From SFTJ01 sp045613305 (GTDB lineage Bacteria > Bacteroidota > Bacteroidia > Bacteroidales > Muribaculaceae): a stretch of 64,000 nt of DNA. The notes beneath the pieces were generated by a model that did not search any database, had not been told where the DNA came from, and was given only the letters and a program-made list of their open reading frames with translations. The stretch lies in assembly GCA_045613305.1 (NCBI GenBank), contig JAZLAU010000023.1, positions 1 to 64,000 on the forward strand. The letters run 5' to 3'. A program made the translations under genes and the position numbers. Of the stretch, positions 8,464 through 18,688 are shown one piece after another; the first letter of the stretch is position 1; the number at the start of each line of letters is the position of its first letter.

Positions 8464-11400
8464 ATGGTAAAACAACAAAGGAAAGGACATATAAAAAGAA
8501 AAGTTATGCTTTCTGTAATGCTGTGCGGAATACTATTGTGTTCGGCATTGCACTTTGATGTTTTTGCCCAATATGTGCAGTCGAAGATGACTCCACCGCC
8601 ACCTGTTCCAGAAAAAAAAGAAAAAAAATCAGAGGGAGATTCAATAGAAACCCGCTTTAAAGTGAGAGAAACCGTGCCATCAGACTATGAAGGTTTGAAA
8701 GGTGGAGAGTATTCTCTTGACTTAAAAACGCCGGCAAACATTAAGACTGAGGCTGAATATGATGCATCTACCGGATGTTATGTGGTTCGTACCAAACTTG
8801 GAGACCGTGAAATCACAACCCCATTTTTGTTGACAGCCGATGAGTATAATAATATCGAATTGCGAAAATCGATGCAACGATATTATTATGAAAAAAACAC
8901 CGAAACAGCCGAAGAAAAAAAGAAAGACCCGTTTAATTTCTTGGATATGCAGTTTGGCCTTGGACCTTTGGATAAGGTGTTTGGCCCAGGTGGAGTGCAA
9001 TTGAAAACCCAAGGGTCGGTTAAAATCAATATGGGCGTGAAATCGAACAAGACCGATAATCCGGCGCTATCTATGCAGGCTCGTAGAAAAACGTATTTTG
9101 ACTTTGACCAACAGATTCAAGCAAATATAAATGCTTCGATTGGCGACAAGATGAAATTCGATATGTCGTATAACACTGGAGCAACCTTTGATTTTGATAA
9201 TAAGAATCTTAAACTTGCTTATGAGGGTAAGGAAGATGAGATTATAAAAAATATCGAAGCCGGTAATGTTAGTATGACTACTGGTTCGTCGTTGATTAGA
9301 GGAAGCACATCGTTGTTTGGTGTTAAAACAAAGTTGCAGTTTGGTAAATTAACGGCAACAGCGTTGGTGTCACAACAAAACGGAGAGACCAAATCGGTAA
9401 ATACTAAGGGAGGGTCGCAAACCACAAATTTCTATGTCACAGCCGATTCATATGATAAGAACCGACACTTCTTTTTGGCGCATTGGTTTAGAGACAATTA
9501 CGATAAGTTTGCCTCAACACTTCCGCTTGTGTCGAGTGGGGTGAGCATCACTCGCATAGAGGTTTGGGTTACAAATAAGCGCAGCGACTTTAGTAATTCG
9601 CGTAATCTTGTAGCCTTTATGGACGCCGGAGAAAATGCCCGATTAGCAAATGACCACTGGGTTGCCAATGCTGCAGTAGAAGTGCCGAGCAACAACTCAA
9701 ATAATATGCTTTCGGAGATTAACAGCAATTATCCAGAAGCACGTTTCATCGACCAAGTGTCGAGTGTTTTGTCGCCGTTAGAAGCCTTTGGCTTTGAAGG
9801 GGGCAAGGATTTTGAAAAGGTTGAGAGTGCAAGGTTGTTGTCGGCAAATGAATATGATTTGAACACAACACTTGGTTACATATCACTTCGAGCGTCGCTC
9901 AATGACGATGAGGTGCTTGCGGTGGCTTATCAGTATACTTATAGAGGAAAGACCTATCAAGTGGGTGAATTTGCCGGTGATGTGACATCGACGGCCGAAT
10001 CGCTATATGTGAAGATGCTAAAAAGTACCACAGTGTCGACAAAATTGCCGATGTGGGACTTGGCGATGAAAAACATCTATTCGTTGGGCGCAAATGATGT
10101 GCAATCGAGCAATTTTAAGTTGAACATCAAGTATTTGAGCGATACTACAGGCACATATTTAAACTATTTGCCAGCAGGGGCCATAAGTGGTGTGCCTTTA
10201 ATTAGGGTTATGAATTTAGACCGTTTGGATTCAAATCGTCAGACAAATCCTGATGGTCGATTTGACTTTGTTGAAGGATACACAATTAACACGTCGAGCG
10301 GTAAGATTATTTTCCCGGTAGTTGAACCTTTTGGCTCGCATCTTGAGAGTAAGATAGGCAATGCTGCATTAGCGGCAAATTATGTTTATAAAGAACTTTA
10401 CGACTCAACTCTCACCGTGGCCCGACAATTTCAAGACAAGAACAAGTTTGTGCTTGAGGGAGAATATCAGGCGTCGAGTGGTGCGCAGATTCGATTGAAT
10501 GCTATGAATGTGTCGCGCGGGTCGGTTGTGGTTACAGCAGGCGGCGTTCCGTTGGTTGAAAATTCCGACTATACCGTAGATTATAATATGGGTATAGTTA
10601 CTATCATCAACCAAAGCATTATAGATGCAGGCACTAATGTAAGTGTGTCGCTTGAAGACCAATCAACATACAGCAATCAGCGAAAAACGCTTATAGGGTT
10701 AGACCTAAATTATAAATTCAACAAGGATTTTAATATAGGAACTACTCTCATGCACTATGGCGAGAAGTCGATAACTGAAAAGGTTAATATCGGAAACGAG
10801 TTGGTGAAAAATACTATATGGGGCGTGAATTTGTCATATAATAAGAGTTTTATGTGGCTAACCAATTTGTTGAACAAGATACCAACTGTAAATGCAGTTG
10901 CTCCATCAACAATATCATTCACGGGAGAATTTGCTCATTTAATGCCACATCAACAAAAAACGGGCTCAAACAAGGGTAGTTCGTATGTTGATGATTTTGA
11001 ATCAACCCAGTCGGGCATTGATTTGCGCTCGCCATACTCTTGGTTTTTGAGCGCAACTCCGTTTGACAACACAGCAAGCCCTTTATTCCCAGAGGCAGCA
11101 TTAAGCAATGACACAGAATACGGAAAAAACCGTTCGTTGTTGTCGTGGTATTACATCGACAGAATGTTTACACAACGTAATAGTTCGCTTGTTCCGGGAC
11201 ATATAAAGAACGATTTGAAACAATTGTCGAATCCATATGTTCGCGAAGTGACCTATTCGGAAGTGTATCCGGGACGAGAACTGAATTATGGAGAATCGTC
11301 AACTTTGCAAACACTCAACTTGTCGTTCTATCCAAGTGAACGTGGCCCATATAACCTTGATGCCGAACGAGTGAACCCAGACGGAACGCTGATGAATCCT

Positions 11401-14400
11401 GAAAATCGTTGGGGTGGTATCATGCGAAAATTAGATGCAACCGATTTCGAATTATCGAACATAGAGTACATTCAATTTTGGCTATTAAATCCGTTCCTTG
11501 ATGAGGAAGTTGATAATAAAGAAGGCGGTGACCTATATTTAAACTTGGGTGAAATGAGTGAAGATGTGCTCAAAGACGGTTTGAAGAGTTATGAAAACGG
11601 CATGCCTTTTGACGGCGATAACACTTATGTAAAAGAAAATGTGTGGGGTAAGGTGTCGACCAAGACTTCACTGACCTATGCTTTTGATAATGCAGACGGA
11701 GCAAGAGCAAAGCAAGATGTGGGGTTGAATGGTTTGACAACCGAAGAAGAAAAGAATTTCCCAACCTACACAAACTTTGTGAATCAACTTAGAATGAAGT
11801 TGTCGGCTGAAGCAATATCGGCGATGGAAGAAGACCAATTCTCACCAATTAACGACCCAGCCGGCGATGATTATCACTTCTATAGAGGTTATGATTACGA
11901 CGAGCAAAAGATGTCGATATTAGACCGTTATAAGCATTATAACGGCACTGAAGGCAACTCAATGTCGCCCGACGACACCAGCGACAAGTTGTATCAATCG
12001 TCGCGCAGCGTCCCTGATGTGGAAGATGTGAATCAGGATAATACGCTAAACCAATATGAACGCTATTTCCAATATAAGATATCAATTCGCCCCGAAGATT
12101 TTGTGGTGGGTAAGAATTATATAACCGATAAGCAAGTGTCGAAAGTTTCGACTCGTGACGGTGAAGGCTTGAATGTGGAATGGTATCAGTTTACGATTCC
12201 GTTGCGCGATTTTGAAAAGGCCGTGGGTTCGATAAACGATTTCTCAACCATACGCTTCATCAGAATGTTCTTGACAAATTTCAAGAAACCTGTGCATCTT
12301 CGTTTTGCGTCATTGGAATTGTTGAAGGGAGATTGGCGAAGTTATGACTATAACCCTGATGAGCGAATCAATCAGCCTGCTGAGGGCGAAATGGCAATTA
12401 CAGCAGTCAACATTGAAGAAAATGCTGGCCGTGAGCCTGTGAACTATGTTTTGCCACCAGGTGTGACACGAATTGTAGACTCTGGTCAATCGCAGATTCG
12501 CCAACTAAATGAGCAGTCGATGTCGATGAAGGTCACAAATTTGCCGGCTGGAGCGTCGCGCGCTGTTTACAAGAACACCAACCTTGACTTGCGTATTTAT
12601 AAGCGCATTCAAATGTTTATTCACAACGAAGCGCTGATTGATAATGCAACAATGCTTCGAGACGGTGAAGTTTCGGCCTTCATACGTTTGGGTTCAGATG
12701 TTAAGAACAACTACTATGAATATGAAATACCGTTGGAGGTGACTCCAGCGAAGTCAAACTATAGCACTTACAGCACAAGCGACCAATATGCAGTATGGCC
12801 AGAGAGCAATATGCTCGATTGTGAACTCGATGTGTTTACCTTTGTGAAGAAGAATCGTAACGCTCAAAAGATGCAAGGCGTTAATGGCGTTTCATATAAT
12901 ACACGATTCACAGAAAATGACCCTGATAAGCCAAAGAACAAGGTTACAGTATTGGGTAATCCGGCGTTGAGCGATGTGAAAGTGATTATGATAGGTGTGA
13001 GAAACAATTCCGGCTCAACAAAGGAATGTACGATTTGGGCCGATGAATTGCGTGTTACTGACTTTGACCAAGATGGCGGATGGGCAGCAAAGGCCAATAT
13101 GTCGCTACATGTTAGTGATGTGGCAACCGTTAATGCTGGTTTCCACAAAGAAACAGTGGGCTTTGGTTCAGTTGACCAAGGTTTGAGCCAACGCAACCTT
13201 GATAACTATCAGCGCTATAATGTGGCTGTACAGGTTGATATGGGTAGATTCTTGCCTAAGGCTGTTAATCTAAAGGCCCCAGTTTATTATTCGGTGACAG
13301 AAGAAGAAAACACTCCGAAATATAATCCTCTTGATAAAGACGTGTTGCTCGAGGACGCCCTTGAAGTGTGTGCAAACGAGCATCAGCGTGATTCGATTAA
13401 CTCATTTGCAGTGACACGCAAGCGAGTTGAAAGTTTTAGTGTGTCGGGATTGAGGTTTGATGTAAAGAGCAAGTTGCCAATGCCATGGGACCCTGCAAAC
13501 TTTGTGCTGAATTACTCATCGAATAAGCGCATGGATGTGGACCCAGATAATGAATATGAAAATACTAACGACTATCGCGGTAGTTTCCAATATAGTTATG
13601 CTCCAGCGTTTAAGCCATGGCGTCCGTTTAACAACTTGGATAAAAAGAGCAAGAGCAAGAATGTGAAATTCTTGCGTGAATGGGAATTAAATTGGTTCCC
13701 ACAGCAATTGAGTTTCTATACCAACATCAATCGTTCGTACTACGAGCAACAAACTCGTAATGAAACTGATGTGGATGTAGAGTTGCCAGTTTCGGTTAGC
13801 AAGAGTTTCTTGTGGGACCGCCAGTTGTCGTTAACTTGGAATTTGACCAAATCGTTTAATTTCTCGTTCAACTCAAATACAACTGCTCACATTGAGGAGC
13901 CTATAGGTCAGGTGAATAAGAAATTGTTCCCTGATGAATATCGCGATTGGCGTGATTCGGTGATGCGAAGCATAAAGAATTTGGGCACACCATATAACTA
14001 TAATCAGGTGGTTACAGCATCATATAAAGCACCGTTTAATAGAATTGCGTTCCTTGACTTTGTTAATGCTAACGCATCATATAACTCAACATATAATTGG
14101 GAACGCGGAACGGTGTTAGGTGATGTTTCGTCGGGAAATACCATTTCTAACCAAACAACATATTCTATAGATGGAAGATTTAATTTCTTAACTCTATATA
14201 ATAAAGTGCCTTATTTGAAGAAGATTAATGACCGTTTCACAACTAAGAGGTCAAGTTCGGCAACACGCGGCAAAAAGGCAAAACGCTTTATCCGCACATT
14301 CCAGTTGAAGGAAGATACGACGTTGATAATAAAGCACAACTTGAAGAACAAGAATATTAAGGTTAATGCTCAAACAACCGACGGCCGTCCGTATGCAGTT

Positions 14401-15933
14401 AAGATTAGGGTGGTTGACGAAAATAATGTTGAAATTCTCACAAAAGAAAACAAGAATGTGAGATTTACAATAGTTGAAGTGCTTAAAGTTAAAAAAGATT
14501 TGGCGTCAGAAATTGCGCAATATGCATTGCGAGGATTGATGTCGGTGAGAAACTTTAATATAAAAATCAATAACACCCAATCGGTAGTATTGCCTCAATT
14601 TGTGCCAGAAATCGGCGACATGTTTGGGCAAACCAACAACTATGACATTATGTCTCCAGGTTTGGATTTTGCATTTGGTTTTATTGGCGAAAATTATATT
14701 GATAAGGCAAGAAACCGAGGTTGGCTCATGTGCGATGAATCGCAGACCACACCGGCCATCTTCTCGCGCAGTAAAGCCGTAACATTAGATGCAACAGTTG
14801 AGCCGATTAAAGATTTGAAGATAACCTTGACAGGAAATCGCACCGATAATCGCAGCGACCAAGTGATGTTTATGTATGACGATATGACCACTATCTATTC
14901 GGGTACATACACTAAAACTCACATGGCGTTGGCTACGGCGTTGAAGGGTTCATCATCGTCAGATGGATACCGCAGCGAGGCCTTTGAAAAATTTGTGGCT
15001 AATATTCCTACAATTTCATCGCGAATCAGAGCTAATTATGAAGGAAAGACTTATCCGCAGCGAGGATTTATGTTGACATCGAAATGGGCAAACCAAAAAT
15101 TCTCAAGTGAAGTGGGTGATGTGAATAATATGAGCGGTGATGTTCTGATTCCTGCGTTTATGGCTGCTTATTCGGGTAAGGATGCAAATAAGGTTGATTT
15201 AAATCCGTTCCCAGATGTGTTGTCGATACTACCAAACTGGAGAGTCACATACGATGGCTTGAGTAAACTTGAGGCTGTTAAGAAGTGGTTTAAGGCGTTT
15301 ACAATATCGCACGCATATCAATGTACTTACACCGTGGGCTCTTTCACCTCGTTTACCGACTGGGTGAGCATAGGCGACGGGTTGGGATTTACTGAAGATG
15401 TGTCGACAGGTAACCCTATGCCATCTTCTCCATATAACATAACTTCGGTTACTATAACCGAAAAATTTGCTCCGCTTGTAGGCGTGAAAGTGACATTATA
15501 TAACAATATGACCTTTAATGCCGAATATCGCGATAGCAGAACCTTGTCGCTAAATTCATCGGCAGGTCAGATTGTGGAGGCTGCGCAAAAGTCGTTTAAA
15601 CTTGGAGCCGGATATAAGATAGCCAACTTTAACACAGTGCTAAAGTTGAAGGGTAGTCAAAAGAATGTAAACAATGACTTGACCTTGAATTTTGATTTTG
15701 CATTTAATAACAATAATGCACTCATTAGAAAGATTGAAACAGGCTTGACACAGGCAACAAGTGGCACGCAGTCAATGACCATTAACTTCACTGCAAACTA
15801 TGTGGTTAGCAAGAGGTTGACTGTGGGTGCATACTTTGACCATCAGGTGAATACCCCATTGGTGTCGTCAACGGCTTATCCTACAAGCAATAGCAATTTT
15901 GGCGTTTCAATCAATATGTCGTTGGCTAAATAA
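8464..15933 (+). CDS. sprA: T9SS outer-membrane translocon SprA/Sov
   Basis: A 2489-residue protein, the size expected for SprA (Sov in Porphyromonas), the very large beta-barrel that forms the type IX protein-conducting channel in the outer membrane. The signal peptide ends near residue 36 (HFDVFA-Q). Early regions with LDKVFGPGGVQLKTQGSV and KMKFDMSYNTGATFDFDN, the central GIDLRSPYSWFLSATPF and WAGEL-type repeats of amphipathic strands are characteristic of the family. The C-terminal strands end in SNFGVSINMSLAK. The reading frame is intact. It follows ruvA by 71 bases and the two S8 proteases that are likely cargo. No terminator hairpin is obvious between its stop and 16002. Confidence 0.95.
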   Translation: MVKQQRKGHIKRKVMLSVMLCGILLCSALHFDVFAQYVQSKMTPPPPVPEKKEKKSEGDSIETRFKVRETVPSDYEGLKGGEYSLDLKTPANIKTEAEYDASTGCYVVRTKLGDREITTPFLLTADEYNNIELRKSMQRYYYEKNTETAEEKKKDPFNFLDMQFGLGPLDKVFGPGGVQLKTQGSVKINMGVKSNKTDNPALSMQARRKTYFDFDQQIQANINASIGDKMKFDMSYNTGATFDFDNKNLKLAYEGKEDEIIKNIEAGNVSMTTGSSLIRGSTSLFGVKTKLQFGKLTATALVSQQNGETKSVNTKGGSQTTNFYVTADSYDKNRHFFLAHWFRDNYDKFASTLPLVSSGVSITRIEVWVTNKRSDFSNSRNLVAFMDAGENARLANDHWVANAAVEVPSNNSNNMLSEINSNYPEARFIDQVSSVLSPLEAFGFEGGKDFEKVESARLLSANEYDLNTTLGYISLRASLNDDEVLAVAYQYTYRGKTYQVGEFAGDVTSTAESLYVKMLKSTTVSTKLPMWDLAMKNIYSLGANDVQSSNFKLNIKYLSDTTGTYLNYLPAGAISGVPLIRVMNLDRLDSNRQTNPDGRFDFVEGYTINTSSGKIIFPVVEPFGSHLESKIGNAALAANYVYKELYDSTLTVARQFQDKNKFVLEGEYQASSGAQIRLNAMNVSRGSVVVTAGGVPLVENSDYTVDYNMGIVTIINQSIIDAGTNVSVSLEDQSTYSNQRKTLIGLDLNYKFNKDFNIGTTLMHYGEKSITEKVNIGNELVKNTIWGVNLSYNKSFMWLTNLLNKIPTVNAVAPSTISFTGEFAHLMPHQQKTGSNKGSSYVDDFESTQSGIDLRSPYSWFLSATPFDNTASPLFPEAALSNDTEYGKNRSLLSWYYIDRMFTQRNSSLVPGHIKNDLKQLSNPYVREVTYSEVYPGRELNYGESSTLQTLNLSFYPSERGPYNLDAERVNPDGTLMNPENRWGGIMRKLDATDFELSNIEYIQFWLLNPFLDEEVDNKEGGDLYLNLGEMSEDVLKDGLKSYENGMPFDGDNTYVKENVWGKVSTKTSLTYAFDNADGARAKQDVGLNGLTTEEEKNFPTYTNFVNQLRMKLSAEAISAMEEDQFSPINDPAGDDYHFYRGYDYDEQKMSILDRYKHYNGTEGNSMSPDDTSDKLYQSSRSVPDVEDVNQDNTLNQYERYFQYKISIRPEDFVVGKNYITDKQVSKVSTRDGEGLNVEWYQFTIPLRDFEKAVGSINDFSTIRFIRMFLTNFKKPVHLRFASLELLKGDWRSYDYNPDERINQPAEGEMAITAVNIEENAGREPVNYVLPPGVTRIVDSGQSQIRQLNEQSMSMKVTNLPAGASRAVYKNTNLDLRIYKRIQMFIHNEALIDNATMLRDGEVSAFIRLGSDVKNNYYEYEIPLEVTPAKSNYSTYSTSDQYAVWPESNMLDCELDVFTFVKKNRNAQKMQGVNGVSYNTRFTENDPDKPKNKVTVLGNPALSDVKVIMIGVRNNSGSTKECTIWADELRVTDFDQDGGWAAKANMSLHVSDVATVNAGFHKETVGFGSVDQGLSQRNLDNYQRYNVAVQVDMGRFLPKAVNLKAPVYYSVTEEENTPKYNPLDKDVLLEDALEVCANEHQRDSINSFAVTRKRVESFSVSGLRFDVKSKLPMPWDPANFVLNYSSNKRMDVDPDNEYENTNDYRGSFQYSYAPAFKPWRPFNNLDKKSKSKNVKFLREWELNWFPQQLSFYTNINRSYYEQQTRNETDVDVELPVSVSKSFLWDRQLSLTWNLTKSFNFSFNSNTTAHIEEPIGQVNKKLFPDEYRDWRDSVMRSIKNLGTPYNYNQVVTASYKAPFNRIAFLDFVNANASYNSTYNWERGTVLGDVSSGNTISNQTTYSIDGRFNFLTLYNKVPYLKKINDRFTTKRSSSATRGKKAKRFIRTFQLKEDTTLIIKHNLKNKNIKVNAQTTDGRPYAVKIRVVDENNVEILTKENKNVRFTIVEVLKVKKDLASEIAQYALRGLMSVRNFNIKINNTQSVVLPQFVPEIGDMFGQTNNYDIMSPGLDFAFGFIGENYIDKARNRGWLMCDESQTTPAIFSRSKAVTLDATVEPIKDLKITLTGNRTDNRSDQVMFMYDDMTTIYSGTYTKTHMALATALKGSSSSDGYRSEAFEKFVANIPTISSRIRANYEGKTYPQRGFMLTSKWANQKFSSEVGDVNNMSGDVLIPAFMAAYSGKDANKVDLNPFPDVLSILPNWRVTYDGLSKLEAVKKWFKAFTISHAYQCTYTVGSFTSFTDWVSIGDGLGFTEDVSTGNPMPSSPYNITSVTITEKFAPLVGVKVTLYNNMTFNAEYRDSRTLSLNSSAGQIVEAAQKSFKLGAGYKIANFNTVLKLKGSQKNVNNDLTLNFDFAFNNNNALIRKIETGLTQATSGTQSMTINFTANYVVSKRLTVGAYFDHQVNTPLVSSTAYPTSNSNFGVSINMSLAK

Positions 15934-15974
15934 TAGCATTGAAGGGATTTGAAAAAATTACATTTTTTTACTTT

Positions 15975-16009
15975 TTTGTTCAAATTTTCGGCTTTTATAC
16001 CTATATTTG
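15975..16009 (+). promoter_or_regulatory. Probable promoter for the 127-aa protein/cyclophilin/M16 operon
   Basis: TATATTTG at 16002-16009 matches the -7 element. TTTG at 15975-15978 could be the -33 element, but the spacer is 23 bases, longer than ideal. It lies 68 bases before the 16078 start codon. Confidence 0.45.
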
Positions 16010-16077
16010 TATTCTAAACTTTTGTTTAATGGGCAATAATGTAATGTTGTTGCTCACCAAATTTTACAATAGAAATT

Positions 16078-16461
16078 ATGGCAATAGATGAAAAATTGAG
16101 AGAACAGTTGAGCGGTGACTACACTGGTTTGGCTGCTTATGAATATATAGCAAACAATATTGGCGAAATAGATGACATTCTGCCTGACTTGGTGGATATC
16201 ATAATAGAGGTAGACTCAAACGGTCAATTTGTAGTAAGTACAGCAAGATATTTGCACGCAATAGATTCGGAACGTTATGCAGCAAGCATTTCAGAACTTG
16301 TAAAAGCTGCCATAGAAAAAGACCGTGAGCGCAACTATCTGGGTGACTTGATTGCAAGCATCTATGGCAATGACTACAAAGAACGTGCAGAGGAATTGAG
16401 CGCACAAGACGATAACTTCCGCAGAATCTACAAGCGCCTGTATCCTATAATGGGCATTTAA
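16078..16461 (+). CDS. Conserved-looking cytoplasmic protein of unknown function (127 aa)
   Basis: An acidic, helix-rich protein without signal peptide or membrane segment. The N-terminal half has a run of acidic and hydrophobic residues (NNIGEIDDILPDLVDIII at about 26-43), and the C-terminal half is mixed-charge helix (KERAEELSAQDDNFRRIYKR). I do not recognise a family. It begins a three-gene set with a lipoprotein cyclophilin 17 bases downstream and an M16 peptidase after that. The tight spacing, intact frame and codon use like its neighbours make it a real gene. A role in protein folding or export is only a guess from the neighbours. Confidence 0.75.
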   Translation: MAIDEKLREQLSGDYTGLAAYEYIANNIGEIDDILPDLVDIIIEVDSNGQFVVSTARYLHAIDSERYAASISELVKAAIEKDRERNYLGDLIASIYGNDYKERAEELSAQDDNFRRIYKRLYPIMGI

Positions 16462-16478
16462 AACCGAAATTACAATAT

Positions 16479-17357
16479 ATGAAGAGAATCTTATTCTGGG
16501 GAATGGTTGTTGTAGCGATGGCGTTTTCGTGCACGCAAGCACAATCGACAGATACAAAAAAAACAAATAATAAACAGGTATCAGCAGTAAAGAAAATGGA
16601 TTTGAAAGACTGTGTTAAGGTGGAATTTGAAACCACTTTAGGAAAAATAGAAGTGGCTCTATATAATGAGACACCACAACATCGCGACAATTTTGTTAAA
16701 TTGGCAAAAGAAGGATATTACGACGGAGTTTTGTTCCATAGAGTGATAAACGAATTTATGATTCAAACTGGTGACGGTGATTCTCGCAATGCAACTCCTG
16801 AACAGCGATTGGGCAGTGGCGGACCAGGATATACAATTGCGGCAGAGTTTGTTTATCCTCAATTGTTTCACAAGCGCGGAGCATTGGCTGCGGCAAGAAC
16901 GGGCGACCAAATGAATCCTGAACGTCGTTCGTCGGGCTCTCAATTCTATATTGTAACTGGTAAGAAATACACTGCGCAGCAATTGGCTCAATTTGAAAGC
17001 GGCCGTAGAGGAAAGCAAATGCAAGAGGTGTTTCAATCATTGGCTGCCGAACATCGTCGTGACATTATGGTGTGGCGTCGTGAAGGCAATCAGGCTGCTT
17101 TAGATTCATTGCAAGCAAAATTAATAGAGCAAACAGAGGCAAAGGTGGCCGAAATGGGAGCCTTTTCATTTACTGCCGAACAACTTAATGCTTATCAAAA
17201 CGTAGGTGGCACACCACACCTTGATGGAGAGTACACCGTGTTTGGTGAAGTGACAAAGGGCATGGATGTGGTTGAAAAAATTGAAAAGTCGGAAACCGGA
17301 GTTGCCGACCGTCCTGTGACTGATATTAAGATTATTAAAGCAAAAGTTAAGGATTAA
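16479..17357 (+). CDS. Lipoprotein cyclophilin-type peptidyl-prolyl isomerase
   Basis: A 292-residue exported protein whose signal ends AFSC, giving lipid-bearing Cys18. The cyclophilin fold starts near residue 45 (VKVEFETTLGKIEVALYNETP) and has the active-site blocks FHRVINEFMIQTGDGD and SGSQFYIVTG. An insertion of about 75 mostly helical, charged residues (about 165-240) splits the fold before it resumes at GGTPHLDGEYTVFGEV. This insert is common in Bacteroidales homologues, as I recall. It catalyses cis-trans isomerisation of proline bonds in exported proteins, probably in the periplasm anchored to a membrane. It is followed 21 bases later by the M16 peptidase. Confidence 0.92.
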   Translation: MKRILFWGMVVVAMAFSCTQAQSTDTKKTNNKQVSAVKKMDLKDCVKVEFETTLGKIEVALYNETPQHRDNFVKLAKEGYYDGVLFHRVINEFMIQTGDGDSRNATPEQRLGSGGPGYTIAAEFVYPQLFHKRGALAAARTGDQMNPERRSSGSQFYIVTGKKYTAQQLAQFESGRRGKQMQEVFQSLAAEHRRDIMVWRREGNQAALDSLQAKLIEQTEAKVAEMGAFSFTAEQLNAYQNVGGTPHLDGEYTVFGEVTKGMDVVEKIEKSETGVADRPVTDIKIIKAKVKD

Positions 17358-17378
17358 TCATCAAGCAGAACATAGCAA

Positions 17379-18623
17379 ATGATTACATTCTCGAAATATG
17401 TGTTAAGCAACGGCTTACGCTTATTACATCATTACGACGCTACCACTCAAATGGTAGCGTTGAATTTAAGATATGATGTGGGTTCGCGCGACGAAAGCCC
17501 AGAGCGAACTGGGTTGGCGCATCTTTTTGAGCATTTAATGTTTGGCGGCTCGAAAAATGCACCAAACTATGATGCTGCATTGCAGTATGCAGGAGGGTCG
17601 AGTAACGCGTGGACTAATAGCGATTGCACTAACTTTTATGAAATATTGCCGGCACATAATGTGGAAACGGCATTCTGGCTCGAAAGTGACAGATTGCTTC
17701 ATTTGCAACTCAACGACCAGGCTGTTGAGGCGCAAAAAAGTGTAGTAATAGAGGAGTTTAAGCAGCGCTATCTGAATCGGCCATATGGAGATATAAACCA
17801 TTTGATGTTTGACATGGCCTACACCACGCACCCGTATCGTTGGCCTGTGATAGGAAAAGAACTTAGCCATATAGCCGACGCAAGCAATGCTGAAATCATG
17901 GATTTCTTTAATTCGCATTATTCGGTTGATAATATGGTGATGTGTGTGTCGGGTAACATACTGTTTGAAAAGGCTATAGAACTTGCTGAAAAGTGGTTTG
18001 GCGACATTGCACCGCGAAACGTTAAGCGCAGAAATTTGCCTTCAGAGCCTAAGCAGACCGAAGCACGACATATGAGTGTGCATAGAGAAGTGCCAGAGAA
18101 TACAATTTTGCGAGCATATCACATGTGTGGCATAAACGATGCCGATTATATTGCTACCGACTTGTTGAGCGATGTGCTTTCAAACGGCCATTCGGCAAGG
18201 TTCTATCGCAATGTGCTAATGAAGTGTGACTTGTTTTCTGACCTTGACGCATGCATATTAGGCAGCAATGACCCGGGCTTAATGTTGGTTTCGGCTCGAC
18301 TGTGCGATGGCGTTCAATTTGAAGAGGCCTCGGCCGCTATAGACACCGAACTCGATAAACTGTTGCGCGACGGGGTGGGTGAGAACGAGTTAATGCGATA
18401 TGCTAATAAATATAATGCTCGCGAATTGTTTGAAAATGTAGGTTATGACAATGTTGCCGAGAAGTTGTGCAAATATGAATTGCTCGGAGATGCCAACCGT
18501 ATTAACACTGATCCTGAGGCTTATCATAAAGTTACGGTAGACGATATTAATAGAGTGGCTCGCGATGTGTTTAGGCCGGAAAATTGTTCTACTATTTTTT
18601 ACGGCCCATTGGTGAAAGAATAA
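17379..18623 (+). CDS. M16-family zinc peptidase (pitrilysin/processing-peptidase type)
   Basis: A 414-residue protein with the inverted zinc motif HLFEH (His48, Glu51, His52) and the downstream acidic segment KSVVIEEFKQR that supplies the third zinc ligand. The N-terminal active domain covers about residues 5-215 and the C-terminal half is the inactive structural M16 domain. The length is that of single-unit M16B peptidases. There is no signal peptide, so it is likely cytoplasmic, unlike the upstream lipoprotein. It is the last gene of its operon and is followed by a strong hairpin terminator at 18647-18688. Substrate unknown. Confidence 0.92.
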   Translation: MITFSKYVLSNGLRLLHHYDATTQMVALNLRYDVGSRDESPERTGLAHLFEHLMFGGSKNAPNYDAALQYAGGSSNAWTNSDCTNFYEILPAHNVETAFWLESDRLLHLQLNDQAVEAQKSVVIEEFKQRYLNRPYGDINHLMFDMAYTTHPYRWPVIGKELSHIADASNAEIMDFFNSHYSVDNMVMCVSGNILFEKAIELAEKWFGDIAPRNVKRRNLPSEPKQTEARHMSVHREVPENTILRAYHMCGINDADYIATDLLSDVLSNGHSARFYRNVLMKCDLFSDLDACILGSNDPGLMLVSARLCDGVQFEEASAAIDTELDKLLRDGVGENELMRYANKYNARELFENVGYDNVAEKLCKYELLGDANRINTDPEAYHKVTVDDINRVARDVFRPENCSTIFYGPLVKE

Positions 18624-18646
18624 CTTTTAAAGTTTACATATAAATA

Positions 18647-18688
18647 AAAATGCCCCAAACGTTTTTGTCTAAACGTTAGGGGCATTTT
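18647..18688. terminator. Strong bidirectional-looking terminator after the M16 gene
   Basis: A long inverted repeat: 10 bp (18647-18656 with 18679-18688), one A-A mismatch, then 7 bp (58-64 with 71-77) and a 6-base loop. It is flanked by A-rich and T-rich sequence, so it can work in both directions. Confidence 0.88.
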
